A stretch of 64,000 bases of DNA from CAIMZW01 sp037133095 (GCA_037133095.1 JBAXOT010000008.1:1-64000), one strand, 5' to 3'; positions 9,701 to 17,966 are shown, counted from the stretch's first letter. Numbers and translations are program-made. Notes: a model not told the origin generated them from the letters alone.

Positions 9701-10023
9701 CTACGGCAGGGACTTATGATTTTCTTGCAGCTCATGGCTTGGAGTCGTCGCTCGTTCGCAAGGCATCGGAATCAGAGAACTCCTCCGATATGCCATCGGC
9801 ATTGGACATTATTAATCTTGGTCAAGTAAATCTAGTTATCAATACTCCGCTTGGCCGAGGGACAAGGCATGATGGTTGGTTGATCCGAACCGCTGCGGTC
9901 CAACGATCAATTCCTTGCATCACCACTATTGCGGGCTTTAAAGCGGCAGTTGCTGGTATTGGTGAGTTGCAGCGAAAAGAGTTCTCCATTGAGTCACTTC
10001 AAGAGTGGCTAGCCGATGATTAA
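6745..10023 (+). CDS. carB: carbamoyl phosphate synthase large subunit
   Basis: CarB makes carbamoyl phosphate from bicarbonate, ATP and the ammonia delivered by CarA. The 1092-residue protein shows the expected internal duplication: VIGSGPIVIGQACEFDYSG near the N-terminus and IILGSGPNRIGQGVEFDYS near residue 550, each followed by an ATP-grasp domain, then a C-terminal allosteric domain of about 130 residues with an MGF-x-L-x-TTAGTYDFL block. The ATGCCTAG overlap with carA and the ATGATTAA overlap with pyrK place it inside a tightly coupled operon. Confidence 0.98.
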   Translation: MPRDTSIESVLVIGSGPIVIGQACEFDYSGTQACRVLQAEGIRVILINSNPATIMTDPEFADATYIEPITTEIIEKILAKERPSAILATLGGQTALNAAIGLYENGLLEKYNTRLIGADIPAIKRGEDREIFKSIVHKIGGESARSKICHTMDQCFAAASELHYPVVVRPSFTMGGLGSGIAYTPMELELIAGAGLRHSPVTEVLLEESIIGWKEYELEVMRDHQDNVVIVCSIENIDPMGVHTGDSITVAPALTLTDVEYQKLRDLSIDIIREVGVDTGGCNIQFAVNPQDGRIIVIEMNPRVSRSSALASKATGFPIAKIATKLAIGYTLDEIQNDITKSTPASFEPTLDYIVVKVPRFAFEKFPEADHRLTTTMKSVGEAMAIGRSFTEALQKALRSVEKKGMSFRWDIDSVRHDQLLAEIGIPTEFRLQQVQQVMALGTSIAEVYSRTKIDPWFLGQIALINEVARELQAAFEPDLDLIRKAKSHGFSDYQIAELTRTSEELVRSHRYRLGIRPVFKTVDTCAAEFEAHTPYHYSTYDMETEVEPRTKPAVIILGSGPNRIGQGVEFDYSCVHAAYALKAADFETVMINCNPETVSTDYDTSDRLYFEPLTLEDVLEVIHAETLAGPVLGVIAQLGGQTPLGLARGLKDAGVTVLGTSPDAIDLAEERGAFGQILADNQLLAPKFGMASSYSQALEIAHALHYPVLVRPSFVLGGRGMEIVYDDESLEGFIAKATEITPNHPVLIDRFLDDALEIDVDALFDGKDLYLAGVMEHIEEAGIHSGDSACVLPSMSIGHARLLEIRAATEKIARSVGVLGLINIQFAIARDVDGVEKLFVLEANPRASRTVPFVSKATGNPLAKCAALISVGYAIADLRIDGFLPETGDGVPHGVSVKEAVLPWNRFRRTDGMGVDSVLGPEMRSTGEVMGISHSFGEAYAKSQSAAFGALPKSGTVFLSLSNRDKNAALAPARELITMGFTLFTTAGTYDFLAAHGLESSLVRKASESENSSDMPSALDIINLGQVNLVINTPLGRGTRHDGWLIRTAAVQRSIPCITTIAGFKAAVAGIGELQRKEFSIESLQEWLADD

Positions 10024-10867
10024 TAAATACGCGGAGTCGACTAAGGCTGAAATTATTAGCAACAAAAAGGTCGGTGCCTATCACCATCTGGTTTTTGAAG
10101 TTGGCGGGTTGGCATCCCACGTTCGTCCGGGCAATTTCGTCGCAATCTCTGTCGGTGGCCCAACCTCAGCAATGGTCTTACGCCGGGCGTTCGCAATTCA
10201 CAGATCTATGGATCGTGGTGCGAGCGGTGGCGTTATTGAACTGGTGGTGGCGCCGCACGGCAATGGAAGTAAATGGCTCACTTCCTTACCTGTTGGATCG
10301 TACGTAAGTCTTACGGGTCCGCTCGGAACCTCGTTTGGAATCCCCACCGATAATGTGCGCGCGCTGTTGGTTGGCGGCGGTTACGGTTCAGCGCCGCTCT
10401 TTGGTCTGGCTGAAGTTCTCAAGGCTCGCGGCAATCGCGTAGATATGGTGCTGGGCGCCAGCACTGGTGGGAAAATTTACGCGCCTCTTGAGGGCAAGCG
10501 ATCCGTTAATTCGATGACGATTACGACGGATGATGGTAGTGCTGGGGTGCACGGGCGAGTTAGTGACGTTCTGCCGGAACTCATCGAGCGAAATAATTGC
10601 GACATTATTTATTCCTGTGGTCCTATGGCGATGCTCGAAGCAATTTCGCAGATTGCCGTTCGCTACAACATCATTCATCAATGTGCCGTGGAAGAGTCAA
10701 TGGCGTGCGGAATTGGTGTTTGCATGACCTGTGTAATTCCACTCCGAGATGAAGACGGTCAAATTCGGATGCAACGTTCGTGCATTGCCGGGCCCGTCGT
10801 TGATGGTGAACGAGTTATCTGGAATTCCGGTGGCTCGATTCCAGAGGGAACCTTAGGTGCACCATGA
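10016..10867 (+). CDS. pyrK: dihydroorotate dehydrogenase electron transfer subunit
   Basis: PyrK carries FAD and a [2Fe-2S] cluster and passes electrons from class 1B dihydroorotate dehydrogenase to NAD. The protein has an FAD-binding beta barrel (about residues 1-105), an NAD-binding domain beginning with LLVGGGYGSAPL (118-129), and a C-terminal cluster motif with C231, C236, C239 and C256. At 283 residues it is slightly long for the family. It lies directly before pyrD, the partner subunit, with an ATGA overlap, which supports the assignment over other ferredoxin reductase-like flavoproteins. Confidence 0.93.
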   Translation: MINKYAESTKAEIISNKKVGAYHHLVFEVGGLASHVRPGNFVAISVGGPTSAMVLRRAFAIHRSMDRGASGGVIELVVAPHGNGSKWLTSLPVGSYVSLTGPLGTSFGIPTDNVRALLVGGGYGSAPLFGLAEVLKARGNRVDMVLGASTGGKIYAPLEGKRSVNSMTITTDDGSAGVHGRVSDVLPELIERNNCDIIYSCGPMAMLEAISQIAVRYNIIHQCAVEESMACGIGVCMTCVIPLRDEDGQIRMQRSCIAGPVVDGERVIWNSGGSIPEGTLGAP

Positions 10868-11796
10868 CCTTTGATTTCAGCACGCAATTTGGTCGCACCA
10901 CTTTTCCCAACCCAGTATTCACGGCCAGCGGATGTGCAGGTTCAGGAAAAGAGTTAGCGCAATTCTTTGACATACGCGAGCTGGGCGCCGTGGTAACAAA
11001 ATCGATCATGCGCAAACCTCGTTCTGGACGGGCTACGCCACGTATGGCCGAAACTCCTAGTGGAATGTTGAATTCGATTGGATTGCAAGGTCCTGGGATT
11101 GAAGAATTTCTGGCGCACGATATTCCCTGGTTGAAGGCGCATGAGGCTCGAATCATTGTAAGCATCGCAGGGGAGACGATTGATGATTATGCATTTCTTG
11201 CTAAACGACTGAGTATTGTTTCTGGAATTTCAGCTCTGGAAGTGAATATTTCCTGTCCCAATGTCGAGAATCGCGGCCAGGTTTTTGCCTGCGATCCAGT
11301 GACGGCAAGTGCTGCCATCGAAGCGGTAAGAAGAAATGTTCCGGGAACAATGCCAATCATCGCCAAGCTCTCACCTGATGTAACTGATATTGCCACCATT
11401 GCAGAATCATGTGTGTCTGCCGGGGCAGACGCACTCGCCTTGATCAATACCTTGCTCGGAATGGTGATAGATACCAACACGATGCTGCCCAAACTGGCGG
11501 GTAAAACAGGTGGTCTCTCGGGACCAGCAATTCGCCCAGTTGCGGTACGAGCGATTTATCAAGTCCGTGCTCGGTTGCCCCATATTGGGATTCTCGGAAT
11601 GGGTGGCATTAGTAGTGGGAACGATGCGTTAGAAATGATATTGGCTGGTGCAAATGGAATTTCCGTAGGCACGGCCACCTTTGGAAATCCCACGGCTCCC
11701 ATCGACATAAAAGGCGATCTTGAAAAACTGCTGATGGATCGTGGTTTCAGCTCCCTGCGTGAAGCCGTCGGCTTTGCCCACCGCACAACGTCATGA
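10864..11796 (+). CDS. pyrD: dihydroorotate dehydrogenase, class 1B catalytic subunit
   Basis: PyrD oxidises dihydroorotate to orotate with FMN. The catalytic base is a cysteine (C131 in NISCPN), which marks class 1; the membrane-bound class 2 enzymes use serine and have an N-terminal extension that is absent here. With the adjacent pyrK this identifies the NAD-linked class 1B form. The protein has 310 residues. The better-known actinobacteria Mycobacterium and Streptomyces use class 2, so this operon differs from them. Confidence 0.94.
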   Translation: MTFDFSTQFGRTTFPNPVFTASGCAGSGKELAQFFDIRELGAVVTKSIMRKPRSGRATPRMAETPSGMLNSIGLQGPGIEEFLAHDIPWLKAHEARIIVSIAGETIDDYAFLAKRLSIVSGISALEVNISCPNVENRGQVFACDPVTASAAIEAVRRNVPGTMPIIAKLSPDVTDIATIAESCVSAGADALALINTLLGMVIDTNTMLPKLAGKTGGLSGPAIRPVAVRAIYQVRARLPHIGILGMGGISSGNDALEMILAGANGISVGTATFGNPTAPIDIKGDLEKLLMDRGFSSLREAVGFAHRTTS

Positions 11797-11821
11797 AAAG
11801 CAAACAACAGAAGGAGTGCAT

Positions 11822-12532
11822 GTGAGTGCGTCACCATTAATTCTTGCGATTGATACATCAGATGTGCAGATTGCTCGAGAGTGGATCGATGCGACTAAAG
11901 AGTCTGTTGCTGTGTATAAATTGGGTTTGGAATTCTTTCTCAAAAATGGTCCGGCAGGGGTTAAGGCGCTGCAAGAGGCAGCAGATTTCGAACTTTTTCT
12001 CGATCTGAAATTGCATGACATTGCTCATACGGTCGCAGGCGCATCCAGGTCAATCGCCCATCTTGCACCGAGATTTCTCACTGTTCATGCAAGTGGGGGC
12101 TCTGACATGGTGGCAGCGGCAGTTGCTGAATTGCCGACAACGTCAGTCACCGGGGTCACAATTCTGACCTCGCTCTCTGCAACAGACCTAGGTGAAATTG
12201 GATTTCGGCAGCCACCACTAGAGAGTGCCATTAGTTTGGCCAAGTTGGCGACGATGGCCGGTGCCCGGTCAATAGTTTGTTCACCGCTGGAGGTCTCGGC
12301 AATTCGCGACGACGTTGCCGATTCGATCGAAATCATTACACCGGGGGTGCGACCTGAGGGCAGCGCCCTAGGAGATCAAGTGCGAGTTATGACGCCTAAA
12401 GCGGCCATGAATGCCGGGGCAAATTACTTTGTGATTGGACGGCCGATAACCTCATTATGGCAATCGGATTCACCTGATTTGGCCAGGGCCGCGATGGCCA
12501 AATCGGCCAAAGCAATTTTGGATTCGCTCTAG
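11822..12532 (+). CDS. pyrF: orotidine 5'-phosphate decarboxylase
   Basis: PyrF decarboxylates OMP to UMP, the last step of the pathway. The catalytic D61-x-K63-x-x-D66 is in LDLKLHDIAHTV. From the GTG at 11822, which has AAGGAG five bases upstream, the protein is 236 residues, the short Bacillus/E. coli type; mycobacterial and Streptomyces PyrF belong to a longer subtype. The open frame extends upstream into pyrD and was trimmed. Orotate phosphoribosyltransferase (pyrE), which supplies its substrate, is not in this window. Confidence 0.95.
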   Translation: MSASPLILAIDTSDVQIAREWIDATKESVAVYKLGLEFFLKNGPAGVKALQEAADFELFLDLKLHDIAHTVAGASRSIAHLAPRFLTVHASGGSDMVAAAVAELPTTSVTGVTILTSLSATDLGEIGFRQPPLESAISLAKLATMAGARSIVCSPLEVSAIRDDVADSIEIITPGVRPEGSALGDQVRVMTPKAAMNAGANYFVIGRPITSLWQSDSPDLARAAMAKSAKAILDSL

Positions 12533-12534
12533 CC

Positions 12535-13419
12535 GTGCAGGAACGTCATCCGCCGACCATTTCACCTGAGGCCAGGGCTTTCGCAGTTGCTCAGGCATCT
12601 CGTGCCAGGCACGAACGCAGTGAAATCCGTAACCAGGTTCGCCGCAGCGAGATCTCCTTCTTCGATGCGATTGTTGATCCAAGACCCAGTATCCAAAAGA
12701 TGCGGGTCATCGAACTTTTGGCGGCAATTCCCGGTGTAGGTCTGACTCGCGCGAAATCAATCATGGCACGAGCCGAAGTATCTCCAGCGCGTAGAATTGG
12801 CGGACTTGGACGACACCAGATTGCATCCTTAAGAAAAGAGCAGTTGTTGCGAAAAACGAACGAGAAATTTGGCTCACTCATTGTTATGTCTGGACCGGGT
12901 GGTGTTGGTAAAAGCACGATTGCTGCCGCACTTCGACGAGAGTCTCGGTTCTGGGTCAGTGTCTCCGCCACTACTCGACCACCACGACTGGGCGAGAGTG
13001 ACGGCGTGGACTATTTTTTCCTCAGTGAAGAAGAATTTACTCGCCAGACAGTCGCCAATGAATTTCTGGAGTGGGCGGAGTTTGCCGGAGCGCGCTATGG
13101 CACTCCTAAAGCAGCGGTGATTAGGGCGCGGCAGGAAGGTCGGGATGTCCTGTTAGAAATAGATATCAGCGGCGCCAGGCAGGTTCGCAAATCGGATCCC
13201 ACGGCCATCCTGGTCTTTATCTCCCCACCTTCGTGGCAAGAATTGGAAGATCGATTGGCTGGACGAGGAACCGACACGCCAGAGCGCCGTCAGGCAAGGT
13301 TGGATTTGGCGCGCTCAGAGATGGCTGCCGCCTCGGAATTTGACCATATTCTGATAAATCACCGGGTCGAGCAGGTTCTGGCGGAACTGGTATCCTTGGC
13401 GACTTCGCCCAACGCGTGA
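12535..13419 (+). CDS. gmk: mIHF DNA-binding domain fused to guanylate kinase
   Basis: One uninterrupted 294-residue frame joins two proteins that are separate neighbours in mycobacteria. Residues 1 to about 103 match actinobacterial integration host factor (mIHF), with the helix-two-turn-helix region KMRVIELLAAIPGVGLTRA and the following ARRIGGLGRHQ block. Residues from about 111 are guanylate kinase, with the P-loop GPGGVGKST (120-128), VSATTRPPRLGESDGVDYFF and FLEWAEFAGARYGTP. Guanylate kinase makes GDP from GMP; mIHF is a nucleoid protein that bends or bridges DNA. The GTG start follows the pyrF stop by two bases. A frameshift joining two genes is possible in principle, but both halves look intact. 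Confidence 0.9.
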   Translation: MQERHPPTISPEARAFAVAQASRARHERSEIRNQVRRSEISFFDAIVDPRPSIQKMRVIELLAAIPGVGLTRAKSIMARAEVSPARRIGGLGRHQIASLRKEQLLRKTNEKFGSLIVMSGPGGVGKSTIAAALRRESRFWVSVSATTRPPRLGESDGVDYFFLSEEEFTRQTVANEFLEWAEFAGARYGTPKAAVIRARQEGRDVLLEIDISGARQVRKSDPTAILVFISPPSWQELEDRLAGRGTDTPERRQARLDLARSEMAAASEFDHILINHRVEQVLAELVSLATSPNA

Positions 13420-13434
13420 CGAGAGGTTTCTCTA

Positions 13435-13704
13435 ATGACAACTATGGATGGCATCACTAATCCACCTATCGACGAATTGTTGGACAAGGCTGGCTCAAAA
13501 TATAGTTTGGTGCTTTATGCAGCCAAGCGTGCTCGCCAGATTAATGCCTATTACTCCCAGCTCGGAGAAGGTCTTTTGGAGTATGTCGGGCCACTTGTCG
13601 ATACCTACGTCCACGAAAAGCCCCTCTCCATCGCGCTGCGAGAGATCAACGAAGGCCTACTCACCATTGAAAATCTGGAACCAAAAAGTCCAGAAGTAGC
13701 CTAA
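13435..13704 (+). CDS. rpoZ: DNA-directed RNA polymerase omega subunit
   Basis: Omega (89 residues) helps fold and assemble the beta-prime subunit of RNA polymerase. GITNPPIDELLDKAGSKYSL and AKRARQINAYYSQLGEGLLEYVGP are nearly the same as in mycobacterial RpoZ. The protein starts at ATG 13435 or ATG 13444; the longer form is given. It follows gmk by 15 bases, the usual actinobacterial order gmk-rpoZ-coaBC-metK-priA. Confidence 0.95.
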   Translation: MTTMDGITNPPIDELLDKAGSKYSLVLYAAKRARQINAYYSQLGEGLLEYVGPLVDTYVHEKPLSIALREINEGLLTIENLEPKSPEVA

Positions 13705-13720
13705 ACACTTACTGGCGGCT

Positions 13721-14902
13721 GTGGCGATGAATCGCGAGATTCTGCTTGGCGTTGGGGGCGGCATAGCCTCCTACAAATCCGCAGACCTCATTCGCCGATT
13801 GCGTGATCAGGGTTTTGAAGTGACGGTTATCCCCACCCAGAACAGTCTAAATTTTGTTGGGGTAGCAACCTGGGAAGCGCTTTCCGGTCAGCCGGTTTTG
13901 ACGGATTTGTGGAATAACGTGCACCAGGTTCCGCATATCTCCTTTGCCAAGCGCGCCAAAGCCATAGTTATTGCGCCCGCGACCGCAAATCTAATCGCAA
14001 AAGTGGCGGCAGGTATTGCTGATGATTTTCTCACCACTTTAGTGCTCGCGTCTCCCGCGCCGCTCATTATGGTTCCCGCGATGCATCCCGAGATGTGGCT
14101 AAATGCGGCAACGCTGGCCAATGTGGCGCTCTTGCGCTCCCGAGGCGTCACCGTCCTAGAGCCGGATACCGGCAGACTTACAGGCGAAGATTCGGGTCCA
14201 GGTCGGTACCCGACAACTGCTCGCATCGTCACTGAGGTTTCGCGGGCTTTAATCGGCGAGCGGGATCTGTCGGGTGTCAAAATTTTGATTTCTGCGGGTG
14301 GAACTCGAGAAGCCATAGACCCAGTTCGATTCATCGGTAATCGGTCCTCAGGGATTCAAGGTTATGCCATCGCCGAGGCTGCATCCTTACGAGGAGCGCA
14401 GGTTTGTGTAATCAGCGCCAATGTGGCGTTGCCTGATCTTGTTGGAGTAGAAACTGTAAAAGTTGAAAGCGCGACTGAACTCGATACCGCTATGAAAGAG
14501 CGAGCAACCGCCTATCAAGTGGTAGTCATGTGCGCGGCTGTTGCAGATGCCAGACCCAAGTCGATATCACCGGCCAAAATTCCCAAGGCTGAGTACGCCT
14601 CGATTGAGTTGGTGCGAAATCCCGATATTCTCCAGGAACTCACATCTAATCGCAGACCAAATCAGATCTTTATCGGTTTTGCCGCCGAAACTGAAGGTGA
14701 CTTGGCAGATCGCGGTCGGGCCAAAATGAGCGCTAAAGGCGCAGATTTACTCTACGTGAACGGCGTTGCCGCGCAGAGAATTTTCGGAGAACAAGAGACC
14801 GACGGCTTCATCATCAGCGCTGACACTGTTACAAGCTTCTCTGGATCAAAGATGGAGTTGGCGAGCCAACTTTTAGATCGGGTCGTTGCTAAGTTAAGTT
14901 AG
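13721..14902 (+). CDS. coaBC: bifunctional phosphopantothenoylcysteine decarboxylase / synthetase
   Basis: CoaBC makes 4'-phosphopantetheine from phosphopantothenate and cysteine in CoA synthesis. The N-terminal flavoprotein CoaC domain (about 1-180) has LLGVGGGIASYKSADLIR and PAMHPEMW; the C-terminal CoaB synthetase (about 185-393) has SAGGTREAIDPVRFIGNRSSG and VRNPDILQEL. Compared with the E. coli enzyme the Asn of PAMN is His, and the Cys of the clamp loop is not seen in RLTGEDSGPGRYP. I believe other actinobacteria share these changes, so loss of function is not implied. GTG 13721 or ATG 13727 may be the start. Confidence 0.94.
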   Translation: MAMNREILLGVGGGIASYKSADLIRRLRDQGFEVTVIPTQNSLNFVGVATWEALSGQPVLTDLWNNVHQVPHISFAKRAKAIVIAPATANLIAKVAAGIADDFLTTLVLASPAPLIMVPAMHPEMWLNAATLANVALLRSRGVTVLEPDTGRLTGEDSGPGRYPTTARIVTEVSRALIGERDLSGVKILISAGGTREAIDPVRFIGNRSSGIQGYAIAEAASLRGAQVCVISANVALPDLVGVETVKVESATELDTAMKERATAYQVVVMCAAVADARPKSISPAKIPKAEYASIELVRNPDILQELTSNRRPNQIFIGFAAETEGDLADRGRAKMSAKGADLLYVNGVAAQRIFGEQETDGFIISADTVTSFSGSKMELASQLLDRVVAKLS

Positions 14903-14906
14903 CCCA

Positions 14907-16100
14907 ATGACCAAGCGATTGTTTACATCGGAGTCCGTTACCGAAGGCCATCCAGACAAGATGGCGGATCAGATCTCTGATGCGATTTTGGATTCGCTGC
15001 TGTCGCAAGACCCACAAAGTAGAGTCGCTGCTGAAACCCTCATTACGACCGGCCAAGTTCACGTTGCTGGCGAAGTGACAACCAATGGGTATGCAGATGT
15101 GATGAGTATCGTCCGAGACACTGTTCTTCGGATTGGGTATGACTCTTCTGAAAAGGGATTTGATGGAAATTCATGCGGTGTCTCGCTCTCCATCGGCCAG
15201 CAATCTCAAGATATTGCGCAAGGTGTGGATCGCGCGTTTGAGAGTCGCATCTCCTCCTCGGCCGATCCACTCGATGCGCAAGGCGCCGGAGATCAGGGAT
15301 TGATGTTCGGATATGCCTGCGAAGACACTCCTGAACTCATGCCGCTGCCCATTGCACTGGCACATCGCCTGGCTCAACAACTGGCAAAGGTTCGCCAAGA
15401 GGAGCAGGTCGAATATTTGCGACCAGATGGAAAGACTCAAGTCACCATCGAATACGTTGGCGACAAGGCGATCGCACTCAATACCATTGTGATTTCTTCT
15501 CAACACTCACCCGACGTTGATTTAGTGGCCACGATGACTCCAGATTTAATCAACTTGGTCATTGATCCAGTTATTCGCGACCTCGAGATAGATATTTCGG
15601 ACGTTCGATTTCTCATTAATCCAACTGGCCGTTTTGTTACCGGTGGTCCCATGGGTGATGCGGGGTTGACTGGGCGAAAGATCATCGTCGATACCTACGG
15701 CGGAATGGCCAGACATGGCGGGGGAGCATTCTCCGGAAAGGATCCGTCCAAAGTGGATCGATCCGCCGCATACGCAATGCGATGGGTGGCAAAGAACGTG
15801 GTTGCGGCTGGTTTAGCTTCGCGTTGCGAAGTCCAAGTGGCATATGCGATTGGTAAAGCGCAACCAGTTGGTCTCTTTGTTGAAACTTTTGGTACCGAGA
15901 ATGTTCCAAATAATCAGATAGTAAACGCCATTCGCGAAATTTTTGACCTCAGACCAGCAGCAATTATTCGCGATTTAGAGTTGCTTCGGCCAATCTATGG
16001 ATTAACCAGTTCGTATGGTCACTTCGGCCGAGAACTTCCCGAATTCACTTGGGAGCGAGTTGATCGGGCACATGCGTTACAACAGGCAGTTAAAGGCTAG
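14907..16100 (+). CDS. metK: S-adenosylmethionine synthetase
   Basis: MetK makes S-adenosylmethionine from methionine and ATP. GHPDKMADQISDAILD (from residue 15), the GAGDQGLMFGYA block and the GGGAFSGKDPSKVDRSAAYA block are all intact, and the 397-residue length is normal. It lies four bases after coaBC in the same run of genes. The B12-dependent methionine synthase of the same cycle is at 36129 in this window. Confidence 0.98.
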   Translation: MTKRLFTSESVTEGHPDKMADQISDAILDSLLSQDPQSRVAAETLITTGQVHVAGEVTTNGYADVMSIVRDTVLRIGYDSSEKGFDGNSCGVSLSIGQQSQDIAQGVDRAFESRISSSADPLDAQGAGDQGLMFGYACEDTPELMPLPIALAHRLAQQLAKVRQEEQVEYLRPDGKTQVTIEYVGDKAIALNTIVISSQHSPDVDLVATMTPDLINLVIDPVIRDLEIDISDVRFLINPTGRFVTGGPMGDAGLTGRKIIVDTYGGMARHGGGAFSGKDPSKVDRSAAYAMRWVAKNVVAAGLASRCEVQVAYAIGKAQPVGLFVETFGTENVPNNQIVNAIREIFDLRPAAIIRDLELLRPIYGLTSSYGHFGRELPEFTWERVDRAHALQQAVKG

Positions 16101-16106
16101 ACATCT

Positions 16107-17948
16107 GTGGCTGAAGTAAGGCCACTTCGTCTTAAGTCGCAGAAGTACGGCCCGAAACCACAAGTAGCTGTTCACTTGCCTTACGCTCGAATTTTGGTTG
16201 ACACCCCAGCATTTCATCTCGGGGATATTTTTGACTACCTCGTGCCCGAGTCATTGTCCCAAATCGTCTGTGTGGGCAGTCTAGTAAAGGTGCCATTCGG
16301 CTCCCAGATGCTGCCAGGCTATGTCTTGGAGCGAACAACCCAACCACAGGTCGGTTCACAACTAAAATTAATAGATTCGATAATTTCGCCATTGCCTTTG
16401 TTGACTCCCGATCTTTTTTCACTGCTGACCGCTGCGGGACTTCGCTATGGCGTCAAACCTTGGGACTTGATACGAGGGGCGATACCAGAGCGCGTCGCAA
16501 CTGTTGAGAAGGAGTTTGTGGCAACACATTTTTTATCCATGACTGGTGTAGAAAGTAAGAGCGTTCGAAGCGCAGCGGTCACCGACATCAATTCCGATAT
16601 CTATTCACAGTTAGGTGCGTTGGTTATAGGCCGGCTTGGAAAGTCCAGAACGGTGATTGTTGTGCCTGATGAAAAATCACTTCGAAACTCTCAAGAGGCA
16701 CTGGAGCGATTGGGAGTTGTAGGAATTCTGGTTTTGGGATCACATCTTCCGCGCGGCGAACGTTATCGAAATTTTCTTAAAACCTACGATCCACAGTATG
16801 AAGTAATACTTGGTACTCGAAGTGCGATTTTTACCTCGATGCCGAAAGGGTCCACCATTATCGTGCTGCGCGATAATGATGAGTCAATGTATGACCGAAG
16901 GTCGCCAGGATGGAATGTTCGAGACATTGCACTTTTGCGGACACAGGATCAATCTGTCATCTTTCTTTCCCACAGCCCTTCTTTAGAAGTGTTGCGATTG
17001 ATGGAGATTGGTTGGTTGACATCACCATCGAAACGCAATCGAAAAACGTTAAAAATTGTCAATGAAGGAGATCATCGCTCTCACCATCAGGTCATCGGCG
17101 ACGGTTTGAAGAGAGGTTCAGTTCTAATTTCAGTTTCGGAACCTGGCTATGTTAATTCTTTTCTTTGCTCACAGTGTCGAAATAGAGCCGAGTGCTCCTG
17201 TGGGGGGCGATTGTTCTTTCCGCGCATGGGAGCGCTTCCGAAATGTTCCATCTGCGAGAAGGAATACCCGGATTGGAAATGCACGTGGTGCGCCGCCAGC
17301 AAACCTTGGATGATCAAGCGTGGCACTTCTAGATTGGCACTGGAGTATGGGCGAGCATTTCCCGGGATACACATATTGACCTCAACCGGGGAGAGACTTG
17401 TTCAGAACTTGCCCAACGGAAAATCGTTAGTCATCGCGACTTCAGGGTGCGAACCAGTGGGTAGGTATTCGGCGGCAGCGCTTTTGGATGGTGCCGTACT
17501 TTTCAATCGTACTCAGTTACGCAGCGACGAAGTTGCTCGCGAACGGTGGCTCAGCGCCCTTTCCTTGGTAGAAGAAGGAGGTGAGGCATTTATCTCGCTG
17601 CCACTGAATGATCCGGTAGCCCAAAGCATTCTGCGTGGCAATTACATTGCCCCTGCTGCCGTTGAGTTGGAGCACCGACGGAGTGCGCATTTGCCTCCGC
17701 ACTATCGGGTGGCAGTTGTAGAGGCAGGCACTGCAAAGATCTCCGCGATTTATCGTGGTCTTGAGAACTCGCACCAGTTCGAAGTTACCCCACCCATTGC
17801 GTTGTCTCTGGATCGATACCGGTTAATCATCCGCTGTGACGTAAACCTTGGGGATGAACTAGCCAGATTTACTCATGATCTGCAGCGGCATCAGAGTCTT
17901 AAGTCAGAGTCCGATCTATCGATTCGACTCGATCCCTACTCGATTTAG
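16107..17948 (+). CDS. priA: PriA-like primosomal protein lacking helicase motifs
   Basis: PriA recognises stalled forks and starts primosome assembly. Residues 24-75 resemble the 3'-DNA-binding domain, and eight cysteines (354, 357, 363, 365, 380, 383, 392, 395) form the usual zinc-binding insert. No Walker A lysine motif (GxTGSGKT) is found where expected, and the DEEH box reads DNDES at 256-260, so ATP-driven unwinding is unlikely. Actinobacterial PriA proteins are known to be degenerate in this way. At 613 residues it is somewhat shorter than E. coli PriA. GTG 16107 follows metK by six bases and ends the long pyr-to-priA run. Confidence 0.88.
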   Translation: MAEVRPLRLKSQKYGPKPQVAVHLPYARILVDTPAFHLGDIFDYLVPESLSQIVCVGSLVKVPFGSQMLPGYVLERTTQPQVGSQLKLIDSIISPLPLLTPDLFSLLTAAGLRYGVKPWDLIRGAIPERVATVEKEFVATHFLSMTGVESKSVRSAAVTDINSDIYSQLGALVIGRLGKSRTVIVVPDEKSLRNSQEALERLGVVGILVLGSHLPRGERYRNFLKTYDPQYEVILGTRSAIFTSMPKGSTIIVLRDNDESMYDRRSPGWNVRDIALLRTQDQSVIFLSHSPSLEVLRLMEIGWLTSPSKRNRKTLKIVNEGDHRSHHQVIGDGLKRGSVLISVSEPGYVNSFLCSQCRNRAECSCGGRLFFPRMGALPKCSICEKEYPDWKCTWCAASKPWMIKRGTSRLALEYGRAFPGIHILTSTGERLVQNLPNGKSLVIATSGCEPVGRYSAAALLDGAVLFNRTQLRSDEVARERWLSALSLVEEGGEAFISLPLNDPVAQSILRGNYIAPAAVELEHRRSAHLPPHYRVAVVEAGTAKISAIYRGLENSHQFEVTPPIALSLDRYRLIIRCDVNLGDELARFTHDLQRHQSLKSESDLSIRLDPYSI

Positions 17949-17966
17949 GCGCGCAGCGAAAACCGA

